Positions 11,657-23,450 of a stretch of 64,000 nt of DNA are shown here, in pieces (positions within the stretch are counted from its first letter, which is position 1; each line of letters begins with the position of its first letter). A program made the translations under genes and the position numbers. The notes beneath the pieces are model-generated. The model saw only the letters and a program-made list of their open reading frames with translations, had not been told where the DNA came from and made no database searches. This DNA comes from Lasiosphaeris hirsuta (Eukaryota > Ascomycota > Sordariomycetes > Sordariales > Lasiosphaeriaceae), in NCBI GenBank assembly GCA_030549175.1, contig JAUKUA010000008.1, forward strand, positions 1 to 64,000, given 5' to 3'.

Positions 11657-12716
11657 ATGAAGATTCACACTCGTGCTCTGGCTTCATCTTTGGCCATCCT
11701 GGCCCAACGGTCGCAACTCTCGCTCGCTCAAGACTACCCCTTGACAGCAGAACAACAGCGGAATGTCAACCGCACTCTGTCCATTGGCTATGTAAGCATT
11801 GTTTGATAGTCAATGCAAAGTATCAAATACTAATTATGCTTGGGTTTTAGGTGGTCTTCTCCGGATTTACGATACTAGATGTGTTTGGTCCTTTGCAGTT
11901 CATGTCTGATGTATGTCCCTGCTCAGCATAAACACAACAAAAGTAAATGCCTGCCACACTGTGGTTGACTCAAATCTTGACAGCTTTCCTGGCCATTCAG
12001 GATAACCCTCTCCGTGATTGCAAAGGACGCCGGTGCTGTCCACAGCCGTCCGCCTGTGCATCACGGCCCCGACGGGTCGGTAATGGACATGTCAGGCATG
12101 ATCGATGTGCAGATCGTCGCCACGCACACATTCAAGACGGCTCCACCTCTGGATATCCTCGTGGTCCCTGGTGGAATCGGCGACTTGACTCTTCTCGAGC
12201 AGAAGGACCGCTCGATCGAGGACTTCATCATTTCGCGGTTCAACACTACTGAGTACGTGCTCTCCGTCTGTTCCGGGGCTGGCTTTCTCGCTCGTGCTGG
12301 CGTTCTAGAAGGCCGGCGGGCTACGGCCACAAAAGGGACCTGGGATAATGTCACTCAATACGGCAAAAACGTCACCTGGATTCCCAGCGCCCGCTGGGTG
12401 CAGGACGGCAAGATCTGGAGCAGCTCGGGTGTTTCTGCTGGTATGGACATGATGGTTGCCTTCTTGAGGCATATTTACGGAGATCCAGTGGTCAACAATT
12501 CTGTCAACAATATTGAGTATACGCCTCACGTTGATCCTAACTGGGACCCCTTCTCTATTGTTCATAAGGTGAGTCCCTCAAGCATTCTTCTCACTCTGCT
12601 TGGTTTGCTAGGAGCAAGCGGAGCCATTTTTAATACAGTTTCTGTTACAGGTTCCCGGTGCCAACACGAGCATGCCACTAGAAGAAATGTTAGGTCCATT
12701 GAGGTCATATCCTTGA
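11657..12716 (+). CDS. DJ-1/PfpI (class I glutamine amidotransferase-like) family protein, intact, four exons
   Basis: Exons are 11657-11791, 11851-11910, 11984-12568 and 12651-12716 (TGA). The introns of 59, 73 and 82 bp have GTAAGC, GTATGT and GTGAGT donors. They join in frame to give 281 residues. Residues 1-25 are a signal-peptide-like stretch (ASSLAILAQRSQLSLAQ). VVFSGFTILDVFGP (46-59) is the first strand-loop of the DJ-1/PfpI fold, DILVVPGGIGD (122-132) the glycine loop, and VLSVCSGAGFLARAG (157-171) the nucleophile elbow with Cys161. C-terminal NIEYTPHVDPNWDPF is usual in the fungal branch annotated as DJ-1/PfpI or isonitrile hydratase-like. The exact substrate cannot be told. Asn-X-Ser/Thr sites after the leader fit secretion. 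It has no frameshift or stop, unlike nearly everything around it. The third acceptor (12650) is the least certain junction. Confidence 0.9.
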
Positions 12717-13190
12717 GGAGTCATAATGCTAGGGGTAAAACTTAAAATCAAGACACATGTACTTAGCTAGAGAGACGGTCAGAAGAAACGTTACTCACAC
12801 AGGGAGCAATGTAAGAGGGCCTACTAAGTATTTAGCCAACCTCTAGTACTTCCGCATATATGCGCCAGTTATGATCAACACCAGCTGTTTGATAAGTCTA
12901 GCTATTATTCCTCATTCAACTATACGTAAATTAGAGTTGATTGAAATCTATACTAAAAATGAATGCCCCACACCTAAAAAACGGTATTGTTGATCGAATT
13001 GTACCCAAGTACAGTTAATTAAAATTGCTTTGGGCTACCGCAATGAGAAGTAGATGTATCGATGGAGAAAGATTCAGGCTAACACTATAAATATAACTCC
13101 TACCATAATTACTATGAATATTTTTATAAAGAAGTTAGCGGGAATTAAATAACGATAAAGGTATAATAATGTGTCTCTAGGAGGAATTAA
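12717..13190. other. AT-rich intergenic DNA
   Basis: No reading frame or motif is visible. The stretch from 12840 to 13190 is AT-rich and RIP-like, and it marks the point where the neighbouring HeLo pseudogene is cut off. Confidence 0.5.
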
Positions 13191-13196
13191 TGCCGC

Positions 13197-14291
13197 TCAG
13201 GTTCCCAAATACGAGCACGTAAGAAGGTTCAGCATATGTCCATTAGTGGTCCAGACACAATACCCGGGGCATTTGACAGCATTGAACTGGCGAGTGCAGA
13301 GGTCCTCATGAAGCAGCGAAACAAGCGCCCGAAAACGTTCCAGTACGCGTGGTTCCGCGCCGGCTTGGAGGTTGTGGAGCTGATTTGGTTTCTCTGCCAT
13401 TCAATCCATACCCTTTTAAGATCCCCATCACTATCTTCTGTGGGCATGAACCAGGCAACTGTTTTCTGCACGTCATCAGAATCTGCCAAAATCGGCTACA
13501 GACCATCTAGCGAAATTTCCACCGGTAGCGATGCCTCCTGGGAGATTCCAATTTCTCAGCGAAGCTTCTCTGTCAAGGAGCCACTGTCAATCGCCGACAT
13601 TAAGGCCTTACACTGGGCCAGGCTAGTGAGTTCGGCTGAGTATCCAGTTTTCGTGTCGACTGACTTTAGGTCCAATTTTAGCGTAGTATTGCGTTGTTTA
13701 GCCGTTGAGAATCCGGCGCCTTCAACTCGTCGAGCTTGTTGTTGAGCTGGAGAATTTGGTACTGTGTTCGAACGTTCTGCAGAGCTAGCGCCCCCCTCTC
13801 ATGTTTGCCGAGGAGATGATGAAGACTCTTGTTGAGACCGGCGAGCTGTAACAAAACTCGCTCGATTTCACTCTTGTCCGAGAGAACCCATCGAAGTCAT
13901 GCCGGATACCTCAATGTTTTATGGATGAACGAAAGCGAGCGATCGAGAAGTGCGTTTGTCTTTGGGAACCTCCCTTGGAGCAGGTAACCATTCGCGAGCT
14001 TCCCATGCTCCGATGCCCCATCCAACTCCTCGCAGATGAGAGGTCGACTTAGAGGTTTGAGGCGCTCGTCTAACTAAAGTGTTGGATCAGACGCCGCTAC
14101 TGATCAAGAATATTAATCAGCATTGGGCCGGCCTGCATTGGGGATGATGAGAGTCTTGTCATTCTAGGTTAGTCTTGAGATCGCGGCAAAGTCAAGAAGC
14201 CTATATTACTCAGCCTTGAACCGAATTCGAAGGTACTGATAGTGGTCCTCAAGCCCTCGCGCTTCGGATAAGAGCTGGTACCCTATTCGCG
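13197..14291 (-). pseudogene. RIP-broken HeLo-domain (prion-inhibition/propagation type) gene with start of a kinase-like region
   Basis: Minus strand, in order: GYQLLSEARGLEDHYQYLRI and RFKAE (about 14275-14205), LDERLKPLSRPLICEELDG, then LRWVLSDKSEIERVLLQLAG followed by LNKSLHHLLG (about 13890-13800). This is the helical pattern of HeLo domains such as the HET-S N-terminus, where a W-x-L-x-DK helix is typical. Next come SLAQCKALMSAIDSG and DLKRVWIEWQ, then in another frame RFRALVSLLHED and VKCPGYC, a pattern I associate with fungal HeLo-kinase-like proteins. Stops in the first block stand for Gln or Arg (TAA, TAG, TGA at former CAA, CAG, CGA). At least two frameshifts follow, near 13680 and 13380. 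The gene is cut off at about 13195. HeLo domains are membrane-targeting death effectors in fungal incompatibility. Confidence 0.75.
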
Positions 14292-15056
14292 TTATTTAGA
14301 TTCACTAAATACTACCTACCAAGCCACTGGGGCAACCGGATTGATCTGTAAGTTGCCCTTAAACAAATTGCTGTGAACGTCGTCATCGGGAGACTTAGAG
14401 AGGTAGGGTAAAAATACCGAGAGATGGCCCTCGTCTTTGTTGGGTCTCTTGTCAAATGGCAAAACCGCGCGCTAAATCCGGCTTAGCAGACTACCATCAG
14501 ACTACCTGCATCGCCACTGAGGCTCTAGAGGGTTTATTGAAGAGTGGCATCATCATAAGAGACTCACCTCATGCCACACGGTCAGTGGCGCAGAGCAGCC
14601 ACACTCGACCAACCTGAGACGGCGAGCATGCCTCCCAGCTAAGACTGCCTTTGGGCAAGCTCGCCACCCTGGCTTGCTTGATACGAATTCATCTGTAAGT
14701 CTGATGTAAGTTTAGTCGCGAGGACAGTTATATCATACGATTAGTCTACGACTCGGCAACGACCGACTGCCTATAATAGACATCGAATCGCGTGCGATAT
14801 TCCAGGAATCGAGTCATCACTGACATGCATACACCACAAAACCCGTATTCATCGGGAAAGGCCAACGAAAGGCAGGTTGGATGATAGGTGGCAATGGTGG
14901 GTCTGGTTTAGTTAGTACTGACGCTGGGGAGTGACACTGAAGGAGAACCATGGAAAGCAAATACATTGCCCAGACCCTTCGTATCATGATTACATCTTCA
15001 CACATTGCAACGTCAAGCGGTGTGTTCTTTTCTATATCTCATTATTCTATGACTAC
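14292..15056. other. No recognisable gene
   Basis: The first part may hold the mutated N-terminus of the HeLo gene. The rest shows only short, overlapping ORFs and no motif. Confidence 0.4.
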
Positions 15057-15330
15057 TGTGACGGCTGGCACGCATGCCACACACCGTCACGTAAACTCCT
15101 CCCACCATGAAGATAGCCATTCACTGTCAGTATGGAACCAAACCATTCACTGTCAATATGGAGACCATTCACTGGAAGAACAAGTGGCCCGAGCTGCCCA
15201 GGACTCCTACATAAGTCCAGAGTCCGGCCACCACTTGTTCTTCCTCCTCTCTCTCTCCTTAGCTTGTTTTTGCACAATCAAGGATAGGTTATTGCAGCAT
15301 AGTCTCTCTTCATCCTAACCTGCCGTGACA
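15057..15330 (+). mobile_element. LTR-like sequence, copy 1
   Basis: The segment begins TGTGACGGC and ends GCCGTGACA, so it starts TG and ends CA. It shares long blocks with 51829-52059: CCACACACCGTCACG, GCCATTCACT, CCACTTGTTCTTC and TTAGCTTGTTTTTGC. It resembles a promoter-bearing LTR with a CT-rich tract. This copy has three spaced CCATTCACTG words (15118-15177) where the other has one, so it holds a small internal duplication. A coding-like frame starts 17 bp downstream. Confidence 0.6.
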
Positions 15331-15346
15331 ACTACAGGTACTCGAC

Positions 15347-15896
15347 ATGGCAAATTACCAGCAGCCCTATTACGAGTCTCTTCGTGGGGATGACATCGAG
15401 CAACATCACCACGACGATCCCGGCGCCGACGCCATGACCTAATCCAATCAGGGGGGGCCAAATGACCCAACCGGAGGTGGCAGCAACCAAATGGAATGAT
15501 TTTCTCGAAGGAGAGGTTTTCAAGAAAGGAACCGAGAAATATCTTCCAGCCCCAAACGACCCTCTCGCCGGCAAATGGATTCTCACTAGCGCCGTATTTC
15601 CCCAGATATCACAGCTTCTCGATGACTATCGCAAAGGCGAGTGGAGTGTTCGGCTCAAGATATTTGTAATACTCTGGATCATGGACATCACAAACCTGAT
15701 GGACAAATTCATTGCCATGCGTCAAACAGACCGGTCACTACCTTACAGCCAGTGTAGTCTGCGGGCTTTATCGAGAGTGTAGCGCGGAGGTCGAGATTTC
15801 TGAAGCTACAAGAAATGGTACGATGCCGAATGGAGGATCTCGGTGAGCTTGAGAATGGCGGAACACACATCCATATACTGGGAACAGCAGACACCT
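15347..15896 (+). pseudogene. Decayed ORF behind the LTR, gag-like or unknown
   Basis: ATG at 15347 starts MANYQQPYYESLRGDDIEQ, and TAA follows after 31 codons. The frame shifts near 15465 and continues NDFLEGEVFKKGTEKYLPAP ... KWILTSAVFPQISQLLDDYR, with a possible further block RSRFLKLQEMVRCRMEDLGE in a third frame near 15800. Placement just inside an LTR suggests a retrotransposon gag relic, but I see no zinc knuckle or protease. A captured host gene is equally possible. Confidence 0.4.
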
Positions 15897-16052
15897 ATTT
15901 TCGTACCTCGGCTACGTGACGTTGCACACCCTGGCTCAAGCCTGGCTTAGGTCTTACTCAGTCTCTGCTCATGCTTGCTCACCTCTCTGCTCACCCTTAT
16001 TGTCGTTTTCGGCAAGGCTGCGGTACAGCATGTTGGTAATTGCTTCAAGTCT
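15897..16052. repeat. Dispersed repeat family A, copy 1
   Basis: This stretch shares ordered words with 24173-24306: TTCGTACCTC, a CACCCTGGCTCA-type block, TTTTCGGCA and GTAGCATA/GTACAGCAT followed by ATTGCTTCAA. Both copies end shortly upstream of a coding-like region. A third partial copy lies at 40858-40918. Confidence 0.6.
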
Positions 16053-16677
16053 AAACGGTAGGCCCAGAACCAGTCCCCCTATATAAAGATTGCCGAAATG
16101 GGTCCCTCTTTGGAAATAAGCAATTTTACCCACCTTTGTATTTGTGTTGCTATTCTATCACGATCTAGGCAGAACCCTACCCTCCACGCACGTATCCACC
16201 AGTTACAGGGTCCAACAAGTGTAATGACATGCTCACAAGCCGGGAGCAACAAGTGAACCGATCAGAAAGGACTACTGCCAAGATTAGCTTCCTGCACGGC
16301 CACATTCAGAGCCGAAAAGGAGCTATCGTAGTTCTACCGGACGGATCAGTTTGTTCAACGTTTCGATTCCACTGTTGTGACTTACCACTGTGTATTATAG
16401 CGACAGCTGCACACAGTGATTTGTTGTCCCCACCTGCGAGTGCTGCTCTTTGTTTAGTCCTTGCTTATGCGCGATACCCACACTCCCGCATTATCACGTG
16501 CATCCACCCAGCAAAGCCACCCCGCGCGCAGCTGCTTTCTTACCGTCCAGATGCGACCGAATAGGGAGGGCGCGAAGCAAGGACCTATCACCCAGAATCG
16601 GGGGTGGGGTGCCCCGCGCTTCATTATTCCCCCTCTTCCCATTTTGACCTGCCTGTCTTTCCCAAACAGCGCCAAAA
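16053..16677. other. Upstream region of the HET-ankyrin pseudogene
   Basis: No gene is recognised. The part from 16600 to 16677 is CT-rich with TTCCC runs, like a fungal core promoter and leader. Overlapping ORFs on both strands at 16450-16800 are shadows of GC-rich DNA. Confidence 0.4.
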
Positions 16678-18830
16678 ATGCGGCTCCTCCGCACAGATCT
16701 CTCGGCAGCAGGCCACCTCCAGCTCTGCAACTTCGTCGGCGACCAAACGCCCAGATATGCCATCCTCTCACACACGTGGGGTGAAGGCGAAATCACGCTC
16801 CAAGATGTCGAGGCCGGTCGCGGACTGGGCTCGCCAGGCTACGAAAAGGTCAAGAACTGCTGCCCCCGCGCAAAGGCCGATGGCTTCGACTACGTGTGGG
16901 TTGACACGTGTTGCATCGACAAAACGAGCAGCGCTGAGCTTTCGGAGTCTATCAAATCATGTACTGGTGGTACTAGGATGCTGAGATTTGCTATACATTC
17001 CTAGCGGATATTCTCTCGTCAGGGTACGGCACGTCTCCGTTGGCAAGCAACACGCCCTCGTCAGCTGTCGGCATGGGCGGTCGGGCCCAAATCCCATTCT
17101 CAGAGAGCCGGTGGTTCACGAGAGGATGGACGTTGCAAGAATTAATCGCTCCCTCAGAGATCATCTTCGTCGACTAGCAGTGGAATAATTTAGGCACCAA
17201 GACAACCCTTCAGAGGCCCATCTCAGCCCGAACAGGCATCCCTACTTCCATTCTCGCCGGGGGCGGAGATGGACTAGGCACGGCGAGCGTGGCGCAGAAA
17301 ATGTCTTGGGCTGCCAAGCGGCAGACCACCAGGGGCGAGGACACAGCCTACTGTCTTCTCGGTATCTTTGGCGTCAATATGCCTCTTCCTTACGGAGAGG
17401 GCCAGCGGGCCCTTATCAGACTGTAGGAAGAGATCACCAAGATACGGACGATCAGAGCCTGTTCGCCTGGCGATCCGACGACTGCCGCGGCGGCCTCCTA
17501 GCAACCAGCGCCGCTACATTCCACCGCTCGGGGGACATTGTACCGTGTGATCTCGCTGATTTAAGCAACGAACCTGTGACCATCAGTAACAGGGGGGTTT
17601 GCATAACTCTTCCTATCATCGGGCTGGGCGACAGTGGTCTCGTATTGGGCGTGCTGAGTTGTGGTTACTCCTCGGAATCCAACGCCGGCGTAGTCGGCGT
17701 TTATCTCCGTGATACGCTCCTCACCATGGAAGGCTTTAAGCGTGTTCACCCGCGGTAGCTTGTGTACATTGACGTGGCAAGTTGCAGCCCCTCCTAACGC
17801 CAGGCTAGGAGGATACACGCCAAGTTGGAACGCCTGCAGAGCGGCCGGAAGATGCCACAAGAACCTGAACCGGAGGCACGTATAGAGACTAGCATCCAAG
17901 ACGTCGCGATGGAGAGGCGGATAAGACTAGCCCTAAGAAGAGAGAGGTCGGTACGGAACAGCTCCCAAACTAGAGAGTATCTGTTTAAGGCTGCGATAGA
18001 GGGGGACGACGATGGAGGCAAGACGGCGCTGATTCATACAGCACAGTCTGGACAGACTAGCACAGTATGGCTTTTGTTCACCCGGAGCGATGTCGAAGTT
18101 GACTCGGCCAGAGTGGACGTCTATGAGAGGGCGAATGGGCAGGACCTTCTTAGCTGGGCCATCGAAGGTCAAGGTTGGGACCTCGTGAGGAGTTTGTTGA
18201 GCACAGCGGATCTTGTTGAAGTTGAACGGGAGCACGGCCTGTCCGGGAGAACCCCCCTTACGCAGGCTGTGTCGATGGAACAAGAATGGTTAATAGACTG
18301 GCTCCTTAATAAGTCCATCGACGTTAACATAAGAGACAGAGACGACATGACGCCATTAGCTACGGCGGTTACAGTCGGCAACTTACAGATCGCCAACAAG
18401 TTACTCCAACGCGGCACCAAAGTCTATTCAGAAGGCCGTGAAGGTGGCCGCACAGCACCACTCATCCTAACAGTGAAGAAACAAGACGCGAGAATACTTA
18501 AGCTTCTACTTGAACATGTTTATGTCTAGAAACAAAGCCGAGGGATCTTAAGATGCCTCTCTCTAGCTATCGAAAATGGCCATGAGTTAATTGCCCGCGT
18601 TTTACTGGGTAAGGGGGCAAATATCAATAGAGACGGCAAAGACCTTTCACCTCTCTCTGTGGTAGTTTAACATTACTAAGAGTCTATGGTACGACTTCTG
18701 TTAGACATGGGTACAAGGGTCGACAAAGTAAGTTCCTCTACCTAGGCACCGATAGTCTAAGCAATCTACCGCCGTAACGAGCCCATATTTCGGCTGCTAC
18801 TGGCTAGTAGTACCCAAATCAAGCCCCCTA
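16678..18830 (+). pseudogene. Broken HET-domain protein with C-terminal ankyrin repeats
   Basis: ATG 16678 opens MRLLRTDLSAAG. The HET signatures follow: YAILSHTWGEGEITLQDVE, YVWVDTCCIDKTSSAELSES, then in a shifted frame (from about 16958) SRWFTRGWTLQELIAPSEII, SVAQKMSWAAKRQTTRGEDT and AYCLLGIFGVNMPLPYGEGQ. Near 17430 the frame shifts again and continues DDQSLFAWRSDDCRGGLLAT. Then come ankyrin-type repeats: GRTPLTQAVSMEQEWLIDWL, MTPLATAVTVGNLQIANKLL, CLSLAIENGHELIARVLLGK and ESMVRLLLDMGT. Stops lie at the W-Y-stop-DAE site (about 16975), at about 17175, at 18527-18529 and, increasingly often, after 18660. HET proteins trigger incompatibility cell death, and ankyrin repeats are a common sensing part. 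The 3' end fades into AT-rich DNA near 18830. Confidence 0.85.
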
Positions 18831-20649
18831 CATACCCAAGGAATTGTGTCCGTCGGTTTAGGGTATTTCGGCTTCCTTAGGAATTTAGCAGTAATGAGGA
18901 GAATCCTAACTAGGAACGGGATTTGAAAGAAGGGAGTACTCCAACTAAATCTAGGAACGTCTAAAGAATGAAACCAAGGGTACATAGTACGGTAAGGCAG
19001 AATATTTCAATACTACTTTGGCGAGAAGGCGTAGACTAGAGCTTCAAACTTTAGAAAGTCTTAAGTCATAATACGAGAGGTTTTATATTCACACTGCTAA
19101 AATATATTCACAGCGGCTAAGCTATATTCAGCTTGGTTGGCTACACTTTAGCTCGAATGATCACACCTTGGCTCGCATAATGTTTTGACACTACGTGGTC
19201 ATAGCCCCCTTCGTTCTGAAACAATCGCAGAGGTACTTAACAGTACTAAGGTAGGTAGTTTAAATAAGGTTGACTCGCTGATATAATGATTAGAGTGTAG
19301 GCAGATAACGTCCTACTGGCTGAAATCTTCAGGATTACAACATCGCCGCTAGAAATAAATACCTATAGGAGGATACTGCTCGAATCCAAGACTATCGGAG
19401 ACGCTCTTTGTGACACATGGCCGCCATTAGTCACAGTACAAATTTGAGAGATGACTCTCCTCGCGTTAGAGACAAGTCATTTGGTAGTCAGCACACCACG
19501 TCAGATTCGTTTCGGAACAATTATTTGTTGGTGGGCAACACAATGAAGGTGATGATATTCAGTGGTGGTGGTTATGGCCCAGAGAAATCTCTGGCCCTCT
19601 TTTATGGGTGGCCACACCAGAACCACGATTTCTCTAGGCCCTCTTTTATGGGTGGCCACACCAGAACCACGCTAGGCTATCTACTTACCAGAGGCGGCTA
19701 CACCTTCTGGAAGGCCATTCACTAGAGCCACCATTCACTGGAGGCCACCATTCATTCTTTCAACATTATTCAAGTCGGATTCATCTCATAAATTAAGACG
19801 AGGTTACTGATACTGAACCAACTTGATAGGAAGTTACCGACGAATGGAATACGACATAATTGAGTAAACCTGAGGACAGTATATTTCTACCAATGAAGGA
19901 GCACAAGAAACGTTGAATAACTTCTAGCTGAGTTCTTACTAGTCAACTGATTGAGGAGATGAAGTTGTATCTGAGGAAGCGTCCATCTGCTGATTTATGC
20001 CGCGCCGAGTGGCTTGGCAAGTCTGCCTGCAGTCCCTCTCGCCCGGCCGGCAGCAGGTGCGGTGCATTGCACAACTCCCATCTTCGCACGCGGGGAAACC
20101 CGTTGGCTGCAGCTACCTCGTTCATCATCGCCATTTCCCAGGTCAACTTCATCCCTCATCGACTCTTGACATAAGCTCATGGCAGCCGCTCGCCCTCTCA
20201 TCAATACCGATAAACATGGGAAAATCGTAGCCGGCCATCAAGTTTGCTAGGGATCACTAGGACGAGTTCTCCCTATCTTTGTTGATTGCTCAAGCTGCGA
20301 ATCAATGACTAAAGGATTTGCCATCTGGTGATTTCCTAGGAGTCATTGGTTCGCAGCTGTTCTCCGCGAGGTGTAACTGATTTTACTCCCGCTGTTGCTG
20401 CACTGTAGATATACAGATAGTGTGTCGGGTGCGACTATCAGCTGTCTCGGGTTTCATATCGTCTCCGTTGCACGTCAAATGCTTTACCTTTGAATCAGAA
20501 CCCATATCAAGCCTAATGGGGGAATCAGGGGTTTTCCCCTGCCCTACCTGTGCAATCCTTTTGACACAGGGCTTGCTTGCGGGTATCCACGTCCTACCAG
20601 AAAGCAACTATAATTTGGGGGACTGAAAACGGACCTCTAGAGCTGTACA
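18831..20649. other. Gene-free stretch with RIP-like and short-repeat DNA
   Basis: From 18831 to 19400 the sequence is degraded and AT-rich. From 19410 to 19770 there is GC-normal DNA with CCATTCACT words like those of the LTR family, and from 19940 to 20640 only overlapping short ORFs. No protein family is recognised. Confidence 0.4.
19593..19671. repeat. Tandem duplication, 35-bp core repeated at 44-bp spacing
   Basis: The 35-bp word starting GGCCCTCTTTTATGGGTGGC occurs at 19593 and again, identical, at 19637. The units are separated by ATTTCTCTA, itself close to AAATCTCT just before the first unit. Identical copies suggest a recent slip or excision-repair event. Confidence 0.75.
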
Positions 20650-21095
20650 GCTAGTCGATCACCAAGTCCCGTCAAAACGGCCAGTGATCTTGAAAGTCTG
20701 ACCAAGCCCGTCATCGTCCGCGCGCTCCCAATTAGGCCCCGCGAAGTCCTCCCGAATGTTGTGTACCCGCTGTACAAACGAATGACCGACCTGGGTGAGA
20801 GAGAAGGCATTATGCCGGGGGAGATACGAAAGGTAGTAGAGGAAGTGATAGTCAGCGATGATTTTAAGGACCGCTAGTTCTATGCAGAGACCCAGCTTGA
20901 TCCTGACCGTCTCGAAAACGCCTATCGGGAGCTACGCCACGTCCAAAGTATTGTTGAACAGACTGTTTTGTCTCTTGACTCATATGAGGATGCCCACGGT
21001 CTCTCTAGGCTCATTTCCCCATGCTCCGGCTAGCCTTTGGGGATCAGGTCGATGCGGCAACGCAGGTTAATGATCATTCAATTGCGCGCGTTTGA
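20650..21095 (+). pseudogene. Broken PD-(D/E)XK nuclease-like fungal protein
   Basis: The frame opens with SRSPSPVKTASDLESLTKPV and continues VLPNVVYPLYKRMTDLGERE and GIMPGEIRKVVEE. After TAG at 20875 it resumes YAETQLDPDRLENAYRELRH, VQSIVEQTV. A frameshift near 21005 gives AHFPMLRLAFGDQ. This order (RSPSPVK-type linker, Pro-start helix, a long helix after PDRL, then a PML-x-LA-type helix) is that of the large fungal family annotated as PD-(D/E)XK nuclease-like. The catalytic core would lie downstream and is not visible, so this is the N-terminal half only. The upstream start is not identified. Confidence 0.55.
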
Positions 21096-22679
21096 TAGAG
21101 CGAATCCTGCCAGAGATTCATGTGGCCGGCCAGCGGCTAAGCAGCGGAATAGCTACGCACTCTAGCTGTACTATGTAAGATGGAACAGGGTGGAAGCTGC
21201 TAGAATTGAGGGCGTTAGCATTGCCACGATAGTGGCAACAACAGTCAACCTTGAGCAAAGCAAATAGAGTGGCTGCGTGGCCAGCTAAGCCACTATAAGG
21301 CTTATTCTACGTCAACAAGGAGCTCTATTAAAAACCAAGGTCTGCTCCGCTGCTGGGACATGCGACAAATGTATCTCTCCACTTTTTAGTGAGACTTGAC
21401 GCCACTGCCCCTGAAGCAGCAGTGTGCATTGGTAATATTGGAAGAAGCCGAAGCCACATTCACTTGCTCCATGACCTTCGCGTATTCTCAGTGTGGCAAG
21501 GAGAGTGCTGCTTCGCAGCGCTGTCCTACCACCTCACAACCGTGAGAGCCGGGCTCTCGCCCACGAAGATGGAATGAATCAAGCAACTTTGCATTTCTCC
21601 CCCTCACTCACTCTCTCACTCCTACATCGTGACCAGCCTTTGTAAGAGCGAGTGACCCAGCTCCCGGTTTGCGACAAAAGGGCACAGACTCTGCTTTCGA
21701 GGAGAAAAGTGAATTGGATCCACAGGTGCACGGGTTATTGGGTGTGGATCTGGGGGCTGGCTCGTAGCGTCACCGTGAGCGAAGGAACCCAGGCTGTGAG
21801 TTGAGACAATTTCCACCGGGCTGCTTGTGGTACCACCATTAGAATCTGGACAAAATTTGCATCTAGGTAGCTGCGAAATTTATCTATAGATTCTTACGCG
21901 AGGGCAAGCGTGTTGCTTCAGAGGGCCCTACTCTCGTTTTGTCCCAAGCCCGAATGGTCAGTACTACTTACAATGTCAATCTCAATTTGCTAATAGTCCA
22001 GCGCCACGGGGCTCTGGTTGTCGCTTGACTGATACACATTTCGAATGCGAATGCGCCACTTCCCAACACCTCAGCCTGCCATGTATTTTTCAGCTCGCGT
22101 TTAAAGTACCAGAAGCCGCGGGGAAAAAATCCGCAGCGCCTGCTGCCCTCGGTGGGGAAAAAGAGCCTGCTTCTACCGTTACACACCCCATAATGGTAGA
22201 TGCTGTGAATTGACATCTTGTGATGTTGGTACCAGAGACTTTACTTCTCTGCTACTTAAACTTGTAGGGCCAAACCCCGTTACCAATTGTTTGATACGTC
22301 GGCCTGTCTGCCAGGTTCTTTTTGTTAACGATACTACGGCGTGGCGCTTAGGCGTTCGATGGTACCAAACTCGTATGCTTCAGTCGCTTGCCCGCGTTTA
22401 ATATTAATTGGCGATGGAATTGGATGTGTACACGTTGTGAGTACCACTCTCGTCACAGCCTTACTTGGCATTCTGCAAGTCATCGGACAATTGACTTCGT
22501 CTCTGGACTTGAAATTGAAGTGGGCGGTTACTCCCCACGTCTTATTGTCTCGTTTCTTTGAGCCCTGTTATCAATATGCTACCTTTAACCTTATCCTCCG
22601 CCAGCTATTCTAATATTCTCTAAATATTCATGAGCTTTGAAAATGGACCCCAATTCGACTTGGACAAACCTAACCACTA
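21096..22679. other. No clear gene; possible remains of the membrane-protein gene downstream
   Basis: A 7-bp hairpin, TTGCCAC-gata-GTGGCAA, lies at 21221-21238. The frame at 22341-22613 is hydrophobic (TTLVTALLGILQVIGQL) and could be an N-terminal piece of the membrane protein that follows. Otherwise nothing is recognised. Confidence 0.35.
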
Positions 22680-23450
22680 GCCTGACCTACGGACATTCTG
22701 TTTCTTTGTGCCGGAGCCAAGCGTCCGGGGCACGGGGGGAATTTTGTGGTCGATCTTCATACCTATGGTGTCTGTAGCATTCGGGACTATATATATGAGG
22801 GCTGCTCAGATATGGTGGCGCCGCATTTTCGACATCCTCTTACGAGTCTTCTTCCCTGAGATTAGTCTTTTTAATATTACCAAGGAGGAGATTCTCCGCT
22901 GGAGCATCCTAAGAGAGTTACACGGAGCCGGTCTTAAGCGCGTCACAAATTAGCAACTCATGTTGATCCAACAAGGGAAACTATTTATGCCTCGGTCACT
23001 TTCTTTGTCTAACATGACCGCTGACGATTTGGGCTGCCTTTCTCGTAATATTTAGATTGAGTGGCTCTCAGAAGATCCCAGGGAGTCTGAAGCTAGGAGA
23101 GTGGATATTGGCGATATGAAGGCTTATAAGCACCTCCTAGATTACCTTTCTACTAGCCATAGAATATGGCGAGGAATGGAATATCCGGACCTTGGAACGA
23201 TACTACTCACTCTGTAGCTCATTTGGCTAATGGCCATGATCATTTTACAAATCACGAGCGGCATCTTAGTGTCAATGCTCGAGTTATACAGCCTTTTCTC
23301 CTTGACCACATTTATCGCCGAGCGTTGCATCACAAAGATGAACAGACCAGCATGGAGTCAGCCCGTCCTTATCTCTGGGCCGCATATAATATTCGGATCA
23401 TAAACGGGCATCGCCGCCTTATACACGGTCATAGCCGGGAAGTAAGTATT
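22680..23450 (+). pseudogene. RIP-broken multi-pass membrane protein, fungal hypothetical family
   Basis: One frame carries EPSVRGTGGILWSIFIPMVS, then WWRRIFDILLRVFFPEIS, then RSLSLSNMTADDLGCLSRNI and several hydrophobic helices (LIWLMAMIILQITSGIL, MLELYSLFSLTTFIAERCI, ISGPHIIFG). The RGT-x-x-ILWS segment followed by WRR...PE is typical of a widespread uncharacterised fungal multi-pass membrane family often found near HET genes. At least four stops interrupt the frame (from 22951 onward), mostly at Gln or Trp-type sites. No function is known. Confidence 0.55.

Noticed and set aside
16450..16800. Several overlapping ORFs of 100-126 codons on both strands
   Set aside because: They are shadows of GC-rich promoter DNA and of the start of the HET gene.
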